Shown here piece by piece: positions 27,645 through 35,808 of a stretch of DNA of 45,216 nucleotides. The translations under genes were made by a program, and so were the position numbers. The stretch comes from a bacterium. Lineage in GTDB: Bacteria; Actinomycetota; Acidimicrobiia; Acidimicrobiales; CATQHL01. The DNA lies in the NCBI GenBank assembly GCA_028824415.1, contig JAPPDX010000060.1, positions 1 to 45,216 of the forward strand, read 5' to 3'. Numbering within the stretch: the first letter of the stretch is position 1; each line of letters begins with the position of its first letter. The notes under the pieces were generated by a model, which saw only the letters and a program-made list of their open reading frames with translations, was not told where the DNA came from and made no database searches.

Positions 27645-28127
27645 ATGGAACCCGCAATCCTTGGTGTTCTTGTCCTGATCCTGACGGTCATGCTCTACCT
27701 CGACCGCTCGCGCCGCAACGAGATCCGGGACCTCCGCCAGGAGATGAACGCCGGCTTCGCCGAACACCGCGAAGAAACAGCCAGGCTCCGCGAGGACATG
27801 AACACCGGAATCACCGAACTCCGAAAGGAGATGAACGCCGGCTTCGCCGAACACCGCGAAGAAACAGCCAGGCTCCGCGAGGACATGAACACCGGAATCA
27901 CCGAACTCCGAAAGGAGATGAACGCCGGCTTCGCCGAACACCGCGAAGAAACAGCCAGGCTCCGCGAGGACATGAACACCGGCTTCGGCGAACTCCGAAA
28001 GGAGATCCGGTCCTCGGCGGAACGGACCGACGCACGTATCGATCAACTCACCGCCACCGTGATCAACCTCGCTGAGAGCCTCGGCCAGGTGAAGGGGCGC
28101 AGCGAGGCTCTCGTCGCCACCGAGTAG
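27645..28127 (+). CDS. Membrane-anchored coiled-coil protein with tandem repeats, unknown function
   Basis: The 160-residue product starts at ATG 27645 with GAAAGG 6 nt upstream; the frame is open further up but without a site. Residues 4-19 (ILGVLVLILTVMLYLD) form one membrane segment, followed by a basic stop-transfer (RSRRNE). The rest is strongly helical and charged. Three copies of a 29-residue unit, each containing NAGFAEHREETARLRED and TELRK-like ends, occupy residues 33-119. A C-terminal coiled coil (RTDARIDQLTATVINLAES) follows. The protein probably exposes a rod-like oligomer on one side of the membrane. I know of no assigned function; similar short repeat proteins occur in many marine genomes. 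Convergent with the VOC gene. Confidence 0.75.
   Translation: MEPAILGVLVLILTVMLYLDRSRRNEIRDLRQEMNAGFAEHREETARLREDMNTGITELRKEMNAGFAEHREETARLREDMNTGITELRKEMNAGFAEHREETARLREDMNTGFGELRKEIRSSAERTDARIDQLTATVINLAESLGQVKGRSEALVATE
27741..28001 (+). repeat. Three tandem 87-bp in-frame repeats
   Basis: Units run 27741-27827, 27828-27914 and 27915-28001. Units 1 and 2 are identical base for base, including third positions; unit 3 differs only near its end (GGCTTCGGC for GGAATCACC). Identity at silent sites shows recent duplication or ongoing homogenisation. Confidence 0.9.
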
Positions 28128-28159
28128 CCGGCGCCGCGTCAGGCCAGCGGCGGCGCCCG

Positions 28160-28621
28160 TCAGGACCGGTAGCGAGCGGCGTGCGTCCCCGGCGGGTTGA
28201 ACCTGCCCGGGATGGCGTCGGGATTGGTCACGAGCACCTCGCACTCCATGCGATCCGGGTCACGGAAGAAGACGCTGAGCTTCGGACCGAAGTCGGTCAC
28301 GAACCCGTCGGTGGCGCCCGCGGCCATGAGCCGGCGGCGGATCTCGTCGAACGCCTCGATGTCCGGCGCTCGCAAGCCGAGGTGGTCGAGCCTGCCGCGG
28401 CCGAACATGGGGGTCTGGTGGTCAGCCTGCGTGTTCCCCTCGATCTCGAAGACGTCCAACTCGGTCTCGGCGCCGATGCGGAGGATGACCATGCGCGGCC
28501 CGCCTGGCATCTCCGGTCCGTCGCGCTCGACGGTCGCGCCGAAGATGTCGATGTAGAAGCGCTGCAGACGATCCGCGTCGTTGGTGATGACGGCGACGTG
28601 ATCGAGCCCGTCGGTGAGCAC
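28160..28621 (-). CDS. VOC-family (glyoxalase/dioxygenase-like) protein
   Basis: A protein of 153 residues, from GTG 28621, with the vicinal-oxygen-chelate fold: DGLDHVAVITNDADRLQRFY opens the first module and LDHLGLRAPDIEAF the second, with PDRMECEV at the last metal strand. Histidines in HVAV and HLGL and the late glutamate are the expected metal ligands. Members include glyoxalases, ring-cleaving dioxygenases and epimerases; nothing here selects among them. A TTG at 28663 would lengthen the protein, but the GTG has a TAGCGT box 7 nt upstream. Confidence 0.75.
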   Translation of the reverse strand: MLTDGLDHVAVITNDADRLQRFYIDIFGATVERDGPEMPGGPRMVILRIGAETELDVFEIEGNTQADHQTPMFGRGRLDHLGLRAPDIEAFDEIRRRLMAAGATDGFVTDFGPKLSVFFRDPDRMECEVLVTNPDAIPGRFNPPGTHAARYRS

Positions 28622-28628
28622 GCTCCCG

Positions 28629-28634
28629 ACGCTA
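28629..28634 (-). promoter_or_regulatory. -10-like TAGCGT upstream of the VOC gene
   Basis: On the minus strand TAGCGT is followed by 7 nt and GTG 28621, the leaderless spacing seen repeatedly in this window. Confidence 0.35.
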
Positions 28635-28775
28635 GACGAGAGCGACCGCCGCGCCGCCGGCAACTCTCAAACGTCCCCCTCGGCCCAGCCCGCAGAGCTT
28701 GCCTCCCTCGGCGTGGAGATGGCCGACATCGACGAATGCCGCGCAGCGGTTCATCGAGCCTCCCCGGGAAACAGA

Positions 28776-28799
28776 GCGGGGGCCCAACCGGGCCCCCGC
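28776..28799 (-). terminator. Intrinsic terminator after dtd
   Basis: GCGGGGGCCC (28776-28785) and GGGCCCCCGC (28790-28799) form a perfect 10-bp stem with an AACC loop, 52 nt after the dtd stop. On the minus strand a TCTGTTT tail follows. The stem-plus-tail form matches that at 25448-25476. Confidence 0.6.
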
Positions 28800-28851
28800 G
28801 GCTCACCAACGGGCGAGCCATCAGAATGACCAGGTCGTACCAATCGGTCGC

Positions 28852-29289
28852 TCAGACTTCGAGCATGAGGGTGACGGGGCCGTCGTTGGTCAACTCCACC
28901 ATCATCTCGGCGCCGAAGGAGCCGGTCGCCACGGTTGTGCCCAGGCGCCGCAGTTCGGCGACGAGTTCGTCGATCAGCCGGGCCGCATCGTCGGGAGCGG
29001 CGGCCGCCACGAACGAAGGTCTGCGACCCTTGCGCGTGTCGCCGTAGAGGGTGAACTGGCTGACGACGAGTATCTCGCCGCCCACCTCGGCAACCGACCG
29101 GTTCATGTGGCCGTTCTCGTCGGCGAAGATCCGCAGGTGCCGCAGCTTGGCGGCCAGCTTCACAGCCGCCGCCTGATCGTCGGCGTGGGTCACCCCCACC
29201 AGGCAGCACAGCCCCGCACCGATCTCGCCTACGACACGGTGATCGACGCGCACCCGGGCCTGCGCGACCCGCTGCACCAGTGCTCGCAC
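28852..29289 (-). CDS. dtd: D-aminoacyl-tRNA deacylase
   Basis: This 145-residue protein, the usual length for the family, hydrolyses D-aminoacyl-tRNA and so recycles tRNA mischarged with D-amino acids (and glycine on tRNA-Ala). Diagnostic motifs are SQFTLYGDTRKGRRPSF in the middle and NDGPVTLMLEV at the C terminus, whose Gly-Pro forms the chiral-proofreading site. The N terminus MRALVQRVAQARV is standard. The start is GTG 29289, with a TACGCT box exactly 6 nt upstream. It is divergent from an N-acyl-D-amino-acid deacylase gene across 68 bp. Confidence 0.93.
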   Translation of the reverse strand: MRALVQRVAQARVRVDHRVVGEIGAGLCCLVGVTHADDQAAAVKLAAKLRHLRIFADENGHMNRSVAEVGGEILVVSQFTLYGDTRKGRRPSFVAAAAPDDAARLIDELVAELRRLGTTVATGSFGAEMMVELTNDGPVTLMLEV

Positions 29290-29295
29290 TCTTCA

Positions 29296-29301
29296 AGCGT
29301 A
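29296..29301 (-). promoter_or_regulatory. -10-like TACGCT, leaderless promoter of dtd
   Basis: On the minus strand TACGCT is followed by 6 nt and GTG 29289. It lies in the 68-bp region shared with the divergent deacylase promoter. Confidence 0.45.
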
Positions 29302-29345
29302 GGGTCGTCGCCCGGCCTGTCCCTCGCCCCGAGCGGGTTGGCCGG

Positions 29346-29351
29346 TACCGT
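29346..29351 (+). promoter_or_regulatory. -10-like TACCGT, leaderless promoter of the D-aminoacylase gene
   Basis: TACCGT is followed by 6 nt and ATG 29358. Only 44 bp separate it from the opposing dtd -10 box. Confidence 0.45.
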
Positions 29352-29357
29352 GAATCG

Positions 29358-31010
29358 ATGGCCGTTCGCCAGTTCCTGACCGACGTCGTGATCGCGAACG
29401 GCGACGGGCTGACCGAGCCCTACGAGGGCGACGTCCTCATCGACGGCGACCGGGTCGTGCAACTAGGCGACGTGACCCCGGGCGCCGCCGGCGGGGCGGA
29501 GAGGGTCATCGACGGCAAGGGCCGTGTACTGGCACCCGGGTTCGTGGACACGCACAACCACGGTGCCCTCGGCGGCACCCGCATCGGCGAACACGGCATC
29601 CCCGTGACCTGCGAGATGGCGCTGCGGGGTGGCGTCACCAAGCGGATCTGCGGGTCTGACGGTCTCTCGCCTGCCCCCGTGGTGCCGGCGCAGCGCGAGG
29701 AGTACGCCGCTCAACTCACTCCCCTCGACGGCTCGATCGACGAGGCGTGGTCCTGGTCCACTGTGGCGGAGTTCCTCGCCTGGCACCGGGGGCGCTCGGT
29801 CACCGACATGGGCATCCACCTCGGGCACAGCGCGGTGCGCCGCATGGTCATGGGAAACCTCCCCCGGGAAGCCGACGACCAGCAACTGCGGGACATGTGC
29901 GAGGTGGTCCGCCGGGAGGCGCCTCTCACGCTGGGACTGTCCACCGGGTTGGTCTACAACCCCGCGGTCTACTGCGACCGGCGCGAGCTGACGCTGCTGG
30001 TCTCGGCCTTCAACGACGTCAAGCCGGGGGCGCTGTTCCCCCACCTGCGCTCGGAGAGCGACGAGATCGTCAACGCTCTGAACGAGGTGCTCATCCCCGC
30101 CTTCGAGGGTGGCGGCGGCTACTGCAATGAGCACAGCAAGATCGCCGGCCGCCGCAACTGGGACAAGTACAACGACCTGGTCAACCTGATCTCCGAGGCC
30201 GCCGACTTCATCCCGACGATGGAGAACATGTACCCCTATCCCGCAGGCAGCACCACCGGCGACGCCATCTTCCCCCCGGATGTGCGTGCGGGGCTCCGGG
30301 AGGAGTTCCTGGCACGCCTCGGCGACCCGGCGGCGCGCCGGAGCGCCTACGAGCGAATCCGAGGCGACACCACCACCTGGGACAACTTCGTGGACTTCTG
30401 CGGGGGCCTCGACGGCGTGCAGATCGCCGGGGTGCGAGCCGGGGTCGGCGACGAGTTCCTCGGCAAGCGGCTCGGCGACGTGGCAAGGGCGGCGGGCCGG
30501 CTCGATCTCGACTCATTCGCCGCGCACGAGGCGGTCATCGACTTCTTTGTGGCGAACCGTGGAGAACTCACGATCATCACCCACTACGGCAACGACGCCA
30601 CTGTCGAGCGCTTCTTCCGCCGGCCCTCCATGGCCGTCTGCACCGACGGGCTGATGCCCGGACCTGGCCAGAAGCCGCACCCCCGCTCTATCGGGGCGTT
30701 CCCGAAGGCGCTGCGCATGGCCCGGGACCTGGAGATCCCGCTGCGGGAGATCGTCTACCGCATGAGCACGCTGCCGTGCCGATTCCTGGGACTGGAGGAT
30801 CCGGTGCTGCGACCCGGCGCCGACGCCTCGCTGGTGCTCTTCGACTGGGAGACCGTGCGCGAGGCCAACAGCTTCGACGAGCCGATGGTCCCCCCCGAGG
30901 GGATCGACGCCGTCTGGGTGCACGGCGACCTCGTCTACGCCGAGGGCCGATTCCATCCGCCCAGTCCGTTCGGCGGCCGGATCCTCACCTCGCCCGGTCA
31001 CGGGTCCTGA
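29358..31010 (+). CDS. N-acyl-D-amino-acid deacylase (D-aminoacylase family amidohydrolase)
   Basis: This 550-residue amidohydrolase resembles D-aminoacylases, which release D-amino acids from N-acyl forms. The metal motif is GFVDTHNHG. It is followed by LGLSTGLVYNP, FPHLRSESDEIVNAL and CNEHSK in the metal/lid region, HYGNDATVERFFRRPSMAVCTDG near the late metal aspartate, and PCRFLGLEDPVLRPGADASLVLFD in the C-terminal b-sandwich. ATG 29358 is chosen over an upstream in-frame start because of the promoter spacing and the homology start. It is divergent from dtd, linking two D-amino-acid functions. D-hydantoinase or dipeptidase activity is an alternative. Confidence 0.85.
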   Translation: MAVRQFLTDVVIANGDGLTEPYEGDVLIDGDRVVQLGDVTPGAAGGAERVIDGKGRVLAPGFVDTHNHGALGGTRIGEHGIPVTCEMALRGGVTKRICGSDGLSPAPVVPAQREEYAAQLTPLDGSIDEAWSWSTVAEFLAWHRGRSVTDMGIHLGHSAVRRMVMGNLPREADDQQLRDMCEVVRREAPLTLGLSTGLVYNPAVYCDRRELTLLVSAFNDVKPGALFPHLRSESDEIVNALNEVLIPAFEGGGGYCNEHSKIAGRRNWDKYNDLVNLISEAADFIPTMENMYPYPAGSTTGDAIFPPDVRAGLREEFLARLGDPAARRSAYERIRGDTTTWDNFVDFCGGLDGVQIAGVRAGVGDEFLGKRLGDVARAAGRLDLDSFAAHEAVIDFFVANRGELTIITHYGNDATVERFFRRPSMAVCTDGLMPGPGQKPHPRSIGAFPKALRMARDLEIPLREIVYRMSTLPCRFLGLEDPVLRPGADASLVLFDWETVREANSFDEPMVPPEGIDAVWVHGDLVYAEGRFHPPSPFGGRILTSPGHGS

Positions 31011-31145
31011 ACGGGTCGACCCGCCACCGCCCCGGTCCGGGGGACGGGCCGAACAACTCGCCGCAGGTGGAGATCGGACCGCCGGGTAGCCGGCCCCGGC
31101 ACTGGCGGGAACGACGGAGGATTCGCCGAATCGCCCGGAGGTCTC

Positions 31146-32426
31146 CTAGCGAGCGCCGGGCAGACGCACCCTCCAGCGCGACCAGTCGAAGGGCTGCAGG
31201 CGCCCCGCGAGGCGGTACGCCACAGCGGCGCCGCCGAGCAGCATGATGCAGATGAGCCACACCCACCGGTAGGGAACGCCGACATCCAGCAGTGCTCCGA
31301 ACACCACGGGCGACGCCATGGTGCCTAGGTAGTAGCCACCCATCGCCAATGCCGAGCCCCGGGCGGCGGCGGCGCCGGCCCTCTCCACAACGGCTGCGTT
31401 CATTGCGCCGAGACGGGCTGACTGCAGGGACATCGTCCCGACGATCCCCGCCATGGCGATCACCACGGCGACCGAACCGCCGATCAATAGCAGCGCGATG
31501 AAGGCGCCCATGGTCACGCAGAGCACCATCACGAGGCGGACCCGGTAGAGCACGAGCCCAAAGATCGCCCACATCAGCCGCGACCGCGCCGAGAGGATGA
31601 CGACGAGCCGAGCCCGGAATTCGGGCGACATCCGGCGGGACAGCAGCACGATGACCAGCGTGATCGCTACCCCGATCGCAGAGCTCACCCCCACCAGCAC
31701 CCCCGAGGTAGCGGACGTGAAACCGAGGGACTCGTCCAGATACGGAACCGACAGCAGGTAGACGGGCACCGTGGCGAAGACCATCAACGCCGCCCCCACG
31801 GGGAACCAGCCGAAGTACCTCGGCAGTTCCCGGACGGTGGGGCTGTGGCGCGCGACACGATCGTCGGGAAGCGTCCAGCCGACGGCCAGCGCCGCCAGCG
31901 CCCCTCCCACCGCCAGGGCCGCGTACAGCCAGCGCCAGTGCCAGCGATCGGCGATCCAGGGTCCGAAGGCGGCGAGGAGAGCCAGGAACCCGGGGACGGC
32001 GGCTGACTTGGCAACCATCGCCGCGGTACGCCACTGGGCGTCGATCGAGCGCTTCACGACGATGTTCGTTCCCACGTTCGTCAGCGCGTACCCCAGACCG
32101 TTCAGGACCCCCGCCACGAGCAGGAACGGGTAGGAACTGGCCGCGGCGGCGATGGCGCCGGCGACCGCCACGAGCATCATGTCCAGGAGCACGACCCGGC
32201 GGGCGCCCCAGCGGTCGGTCAGCCGCGCCGCCGGGCCCATCGCCAGCCATGTGCAGCCGTAGTTCACGGTGGACAGGAGGCCGACCTGCCAGTAGTCGAG
32301 ACCGAGGTCGGCGCGGAGGGCGACGATGATGAAACCCGGCAGGAAGCCCACCGCCGAACCCAGCGCCATGGCGACGACGCTGCCCGCTGCCGCAGCCAGC
32401 GGCCGTCGCGCGGTCTGCTCACTCAC
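31146..32426 (-). CDS. MFS transporter, paralogue 2 of 3
   Basis: This is a 426-residue major facilitator with about 12 hydrophobic segments. VGFLPGFIIVALRADLGLDYWQVGLL near the N terminus and the late AAVVERAGAAAARGSALAMGGYYLGT match the other two paralogues. It differs by an insertion of about 25 residues after the middle loop (SRRMSPEFRARLVVILSARSR), where the others have a short DRxG loop. The start is GTG 32426. It is 57 bp downstream of the haloperoxidase-like gene on the same strand and probably co-transcribed with it. Cargo unknown. Confidence 0.85.
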   Translation of the reverse strand: MSEQTARRPLAAAAGSVVAMALGSAVGFLPGFIIVALRADLGLDYWQVGLLSTVNYGCTWLAMGPAARLTDRWGARRVVLLDMMLVAVAGAIAAAASSYPFLLVAGVLNGLGYALTNVGTNIVVKRSIDAQWRTAAMVAKSAAVPGFLALLAAFGPWIADRWHWRWLYAALAVGGALAALAVGWTLPDDRVARHSPTVRELPRYFGWFPVGAALMVFATVPVYLLSVPYLDESLGFTSATSGVLVGVSSAIGVAITLVIVLLSRRMSPEFRARLVVILSARSRLMWAIFGLVLYRVRLVMVLCVTMGAFIALLLIGGSVAVVIAMAGIVGTMSLQSARLGAMNAAVVERAGAAAARGSALAMGGYYLGTMASPVVFGALLDVGVPYRWVWLICIMLLGGAAVAYRLAGRLQPFDWSRWRVRLPGAR

Positions 32427-32483
32427 GGGCGCGCACCCTACCCAGACATGGACCCCCTTGGCCGACGACCGGCTCGGGCGGTG

Positions 32484-34136
32484 CTAGTTGGCCGAGTCCC
32501 GGGGCTCCTCGGAGTCCGCGATGCCATCCCCCTCCGGGCCGCCACCGGCGGTCCAGTGGGTGGTGTCTCGCAGGGGGTCGGGGGCCAGTTTCTGAGCCGC
32601 GCCTCTGAGAGGAGCGGTGCCGTCTATGAGCGTCTCCCAGTAGTCGTAGGCGGCGTCGCCGAAGGCCCCGCCGATCTCCAACGATGCGTCCACCGAGGGG
32701 CGGAAGTGCACGCCGGCCCAGAGGCGGGACTCGCCGCAGGTTTCCTCGTACTCGGTCCAGGTCTCGAAGCGGATCGTGAGATCTTCCGCGGGTGTGATCT
32801 CGGGTTCGATGACCGAAGAGCCTTCCTCCAGCACGGTGGTGAAGTCTTCGATCCGTTCCGATCCGGAGTAGCGGCGGAAGGCCTGGGCGTAGGCCGCGCA
32901 GAAGATCGTGGTCCCTGACGGGTAGTCGGAGTGATCGGCGTTCTGCACGTAGCTGACCCACTGGCTGGCGGGCAACTCGACGGTGCCCCGGCCGGGGCCG
33001 CCCCAGGCGGAGACCAGTTCGTCGCCGTAGAGGTAGCGGATCGCGGTGATCGGGCGCACCGCGTCGTAGCGAGCCTTCTCCTGCCAGGCCACGATGCCGG
33101 CGTCGAACTGCGCCATGTGCAACAGGAACCCGAGTTGCACGAACTCGATGGTGTCGTCAACGTCCTTGGTGCTCGGCGACAGGATGATGTCCCGAGCCTT
33201 CAGGTCGAAGAACTCCACCAGCATCTTCCGCCTGTCGGTGAGCGACGCCGAGAGTTCCAGCACCGACTCGGCCTGCGCCCGGTACGCCGCGAGGTTGGCG
33301 TAGTCGCTGTCGCTCGGCGGGCCCACCCGATGCTCGCGGGGGTCGATGACCGCGTACGGCTCGGTCACCGAGTACTGCGGGGTCACGAAGTTCTGGATCA
33401 CATAAACGCCGTTACGCCCCGCCCGCACGAGCAGCGGCTGCCAGCGCGACGGGTCGATCACCTCCAGAGCCCCGTTGACCGGCACGAAACCGGTGGTATC
33501 CATGAACGGGAAGCCGGGGGTCTCGTCGCCGAAGTGGTTGAAGCCGTCGTGGCGGCGGGCGTCCAGCACGTTGCGCGCCGCCACATGCCCGATCCCCGCC
33601 GCCGTCGCCAGATTCTCCGTGACGTGGTCGGGGTCGAGGCCGACCGACCACATCATCCGGCGCCACTGCTCAGTGCGGTGCGGCGCCATCTCCAGCATCG
33701 AGTGATACACCGCGTACATCACCGCGATGTTGGGAAAGTGATTGCTCCCCGACAGCGACACCGGACGCCGACCCAGCCGCGAGTACACGCCGATGGCCGT
33801 CTCGTGGTACGGCGCCACCGCGTCGAACGCGGCATTGAACACCACCGTGAAGTAGCGGAACAGCACCGAGGCGTCGTTCAGCCCCGGCGACACGTCGGCC
33901 CGCAGCCACGACACGATGTACGGCAAAGCGACATCGCGCATCGCATTGTCGTCGCGCAAGTCGAAGCGCTCCTTCACACCATCGACCGCGAACAACTCGC
34001 CGCTGTCCTCATCCGACGGCACCGAAGCGACCTGCGACAGAGCGCCCCCCGACACCGAGAAAACAAGCGACGCGACCACCGCAACGGCCGCGCAGATCCT
34101 GACGATTCGACGATTCCTGCCACTTAGCTGAGCCAC
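32484..34136 (-). CDS. Secreted vanadium-dependent haloperoxidase-like (PAP2 superfamily) protein
   Basis: The start is GTG 34136, with a GGGGGGAAGG site 8 nt upstream, giving 550 residues. The N terminus (RRIVRICAAVAVVASLVFSVSG) is a signal peptide, so the protein is exported. The active-site pattern is K354-x6-R361-P, Y-P-S407-G408, and S-R471-x5-H477. The K-R and R-H spacings equal those of vanadium chloroperoxidase (K353/R360, R490/H496). However, the acid-base histidine after Ser-Gly is Thr409 (ACC). Vanadate binding is thus plausible, while halide oxidation may be altered. Acid phosphatase activity is an alternative. MFS paralogues lie on both sides. Confidence 0.8.
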   Translation of the reverse strand: MAQLSGRNRRIVRICAAVAVVASLVFSVSGGALSQVASVPSDEDSGELFAVDGVKERFDLRDDNAMRDVALPYIVSWLRADVSPGLNDASVLFRYFTVVFNAAFDAVAPYHETAIGVYSRLGRRPVSLSGSNHFPNIAVMYAVYHSMLEMAPHRTEQWRRMMWSVGLDPDHVTENLATAAGIGHVAARNVLDARRHDGFNHFGDETPGFPFMDTTGFVPVNGALEVIDPSRWQPLLVRAGRNGVYVIQNFVTPQYSVTEPYAVIDPREHRVGPPSDSDYANLAAYRAQAESVLELSASLTDRRKMLVEFFDLKARDIILSPSTKDVDDTIEFVQLGFLLHMAQFDAGIVAWQEKARYDAVRPITAIRYLYGDELVSAWGGPGRGTVELPASQWVSYVQNADHSDYPSGTTIFCAAYAQAFRRYSGSERIEDFTTVLEEGSSVIEPEITPAEDLTIRFETWTEYEETCGESRLWAGVHFRPSVDASLEIGGAFGDAAYDYWETLIDGTAPLRGAAQKLAPDPLRDTTHWTAGGGPEGDGIADSEEPRDSAN

Positions 34137-34273
34137 TGTCAGTGCCTTCCCCCCGGCAACAATGCGCCAGAAGGTAGACCGATGGTCTCGTGACACAGGG
34201 ATAAAGATTACATAATATTATTCCTGAGCGAACTTGTCGGGAAATAATTCGGCTCAAATTGATCAACAATCGT

Positions 34274-34319
34274 GCCTCGCCCGGCGCCCGTGCCGGATCC
34301 GGATCGTCGCCGGCGAGGC
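34274..34319 (-). terminator. Probable terminator after MFS paralogue 3
   Basis: Arms 34274-34286 and 34308-34319 pair over 12 bp with one bulged C. On the minus strand the tail continues CGATTGTTGATC, weakly T-rich. Upstream of the haloperoxidase gene the sequence 34197-34260 turns AT-rich and may carry its promoter (CCGACA, 17 nt, TATTAT on the minus strand). Confidence 0.4.
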
Positions 34320-34330
34320 CCAAGTGGCTG

Positions 34331-35527
34331 CTAGTGCCCGGCAAGGGGGATCCGGCCGGCCAACCGGTAGGCGACTGCGGCGCCCACCAGCAACATCGAT
34401 CCGATCAACCACGCCAAGCTGTACGAACCGACGGTGTCGACGACGGCGCCGAAGGTGGTCGGTGCGGCCACGGCGCCCGCGTAGTAGCCGGTCATGGTGA
34501 GCGCCGCGGCCTGGGCGACCGCCGGGCCGGCGCGGTCCACGAAGGCGGCCTGCATGGCGCCGATGCAGGCGAGTTGCATCGAGATGCCCACAACGACACC
34601 CAGCACCGCCACGCCCAGTCCGAGGGTCCCGCCGGCGAGGATCAGGGCACTGCAGGCGCCGGTGGCCAGCGCGAACCCGATGACGAGGGGAATCCGCCGG
34701 GACGGGCCCGCACGGTCGACGCCCAACCCTGCGACGATCATCGCCCCGGCACCGATGGTTGTGCCCATGCCCACCAGCAGCCCGGACAGGGCGGGTTCGG
34801 CGCCGAGCGACTCCTCCAGGTACGGCACCGACCACGAGTACATCGGCTGCGAGCCGTAGATCATCAAGAACGCACCCACCGGGAACCAGCCGAACCCCCG
34901 CGGCAGACGGTGCGCCGTCTCGGCGACGCGCCCCGGGTGGTCATCAGGCAGCACCCACGCGGCGGCCAATGCAACCGCGGCGGTGGCCGCTCCGAGGCCG
35001 GCGAAGACCCATTCCCAACTCCAGCGGTCGGCGATCCAGACTCCGGCGGCGGCGCTGAGCCCGCCCACCGCTGGAACGCCGGCGGTCCGGGCGGCCAGCG
35101 ACACCGTCCGCCGGCGGGCGCTGACGACGCTCGCCACGGCCACAGTGGTGGCGACGTTCACGAGGGCATAGCCGACGCCTCCGAGGACCGCCGCCACGAA
35201 GAGCACGGGGTAATTCCCCACAACCGCGGCCAACCCGGCGGCGAGCGCCACGAGGAGCAGGGACACCACCGAGGCGCGGCGCGCCCCCCACCGGTCGGTC
35301 AGACGCCCCGAGCCCATGGACGCCACCGCGGTACAGACGAAGTGCACGGTGATCACCAATCCGACCTGCCAGCGATCGAGGCCGAGGTCGGTTCGCAGGG
35401 CAGTGGCGATGTACCCGGGCGCGAACGCGATGATCGAACCGAAGCCGGTCGAGAGCGTGCTCACCACCACGACGGCCTGCGGCGGCGCTGACTTCTGTGC
35501 TCTCATCCCGTCGTCCAACCGAGTCAC
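34331..35527 (-). CDS. MFS transporter, paralogue 3 of 3
   Basis: This 398-residue major facilitator is the closest match to paralogue 1: IAFAPGYIATALRTDLGLDRWQVGLV, MPEDD-like central loop (VLPDDHPGRVAETAHRLPRGFGWFPVGAFL) and DRAGPAVAQAAALTMTGYYAGAV. It starts at GTG 35527 or ATG 35506. It follows the lipoyl-domain gene by 26 bp on the same strand, so it is probably the last gene of the E1/lipoyl operon. Its cargo may be the substrate or product of that complex, but this is inference. Confidence 0.85.
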   Translation of the reverse strand: MTRLDDGMRAQKSAPPQAVVVVSTLSTGFGSIIAFAPGYIATALRTDLGLDRWQVGLVITVHFVCTAVASMGSGRLTDRWGARRASVVSLLLVALAAGLAAVVGNYPVLFVAAVLGGVGYALVNVATTVAVASVVSARRRTVSLAARTAGVPAVGGLSAAAGVWIADRWSWEWVFAGLGAATAAVALAAAWVLPDDHPGRVAETAHRLPRGFGWFPVGAFLMIYGSQPMYSWSVPYLEESLGAEPALSGLLVGMGTTIGAGAMIVAGLGVDRAGPSRRIPLVIGFALATGACSALILAGGTLGLGVAVLGVVVGISMQLACIGAMQAAFVDRAGPAVAQAAALTMTGYYAGAVAAPTTFGAVVDTVGSYSLAWLIGSMLLVGAAVAYRLAGRIPLAGH

Positions 35528-35553
35528 TCAGCCGAGCGACGCAGGGTAGTGGC

Positions 35554-35808
35554 TCAGTTGCCGTCTTCGAGGTAGCCGATGACCTCCCCGACGGGGATCA
35601 TGTCCTCACCTGCGGGATGGGTGATCTCCACCAGCGTGCCGGTGGCGAGTGACTCCATCTCAATGACGATCTTGTCGGTCTCGATCTCGGCGAGGGGCTC
35701 GCCGCGCCGCACCTCGCCGCCGACGGCCACGAGCCAGGACTCGATCCGCCCTTCGGTCATGTCGTAGCCCAGCTTCGGCATGTGGACCGGTACGCGCATC
35801 AGCGGCAC
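35554..35808 (-). CDS. Stand-alone lipoyl-domain protein (split E2 lipoyl module)
   Basis: The whole 84-residue product is one lipoyl/biotinyl domain. VPVHMPKLGYDMTEGRIESWL opens it, the modification turn is ETDKIVIEMES with Lys46 as the lipoylated residue, and GTLVEITHPAGEDMIPVGEVIGYLE closes it. ETDK is the lipoyl form; biotin carriers have MKM. It overlaps the end of the E1-beta gene by 10 bp, so it belongs to the same complex. In ordinary E2 proteins this domain is joined to a subunit-binding domain and a catalytic core. Here the protein stops after the domain, and a core without lipoyl domain is encoded at 42549-43319. Confidence 0.88.
   Translation of the reverse strand: MPLMRVPVHMPKLGYDMTEGRIESWLVAVGGEVRRGEPLAEIETDKIVIEMESLATGTLVEITHPAGEDMIPVGEVIGYLEDGN

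Noticed and set aside
27741-28001. Possible CRISPR-like repeat array
   Set aside because: Repeats are adjacent without spacers, 87 bp long, in frame, and encode part of a coiled-coil protein.
31120-31132. 13-nt palindrome GATTCG-C-CGAATC between the D-aminoacylase and MFS genes as terminator
   Set aside because: The stem has a one-base loop and no T-tract on either strand; chance palindrome is likely.
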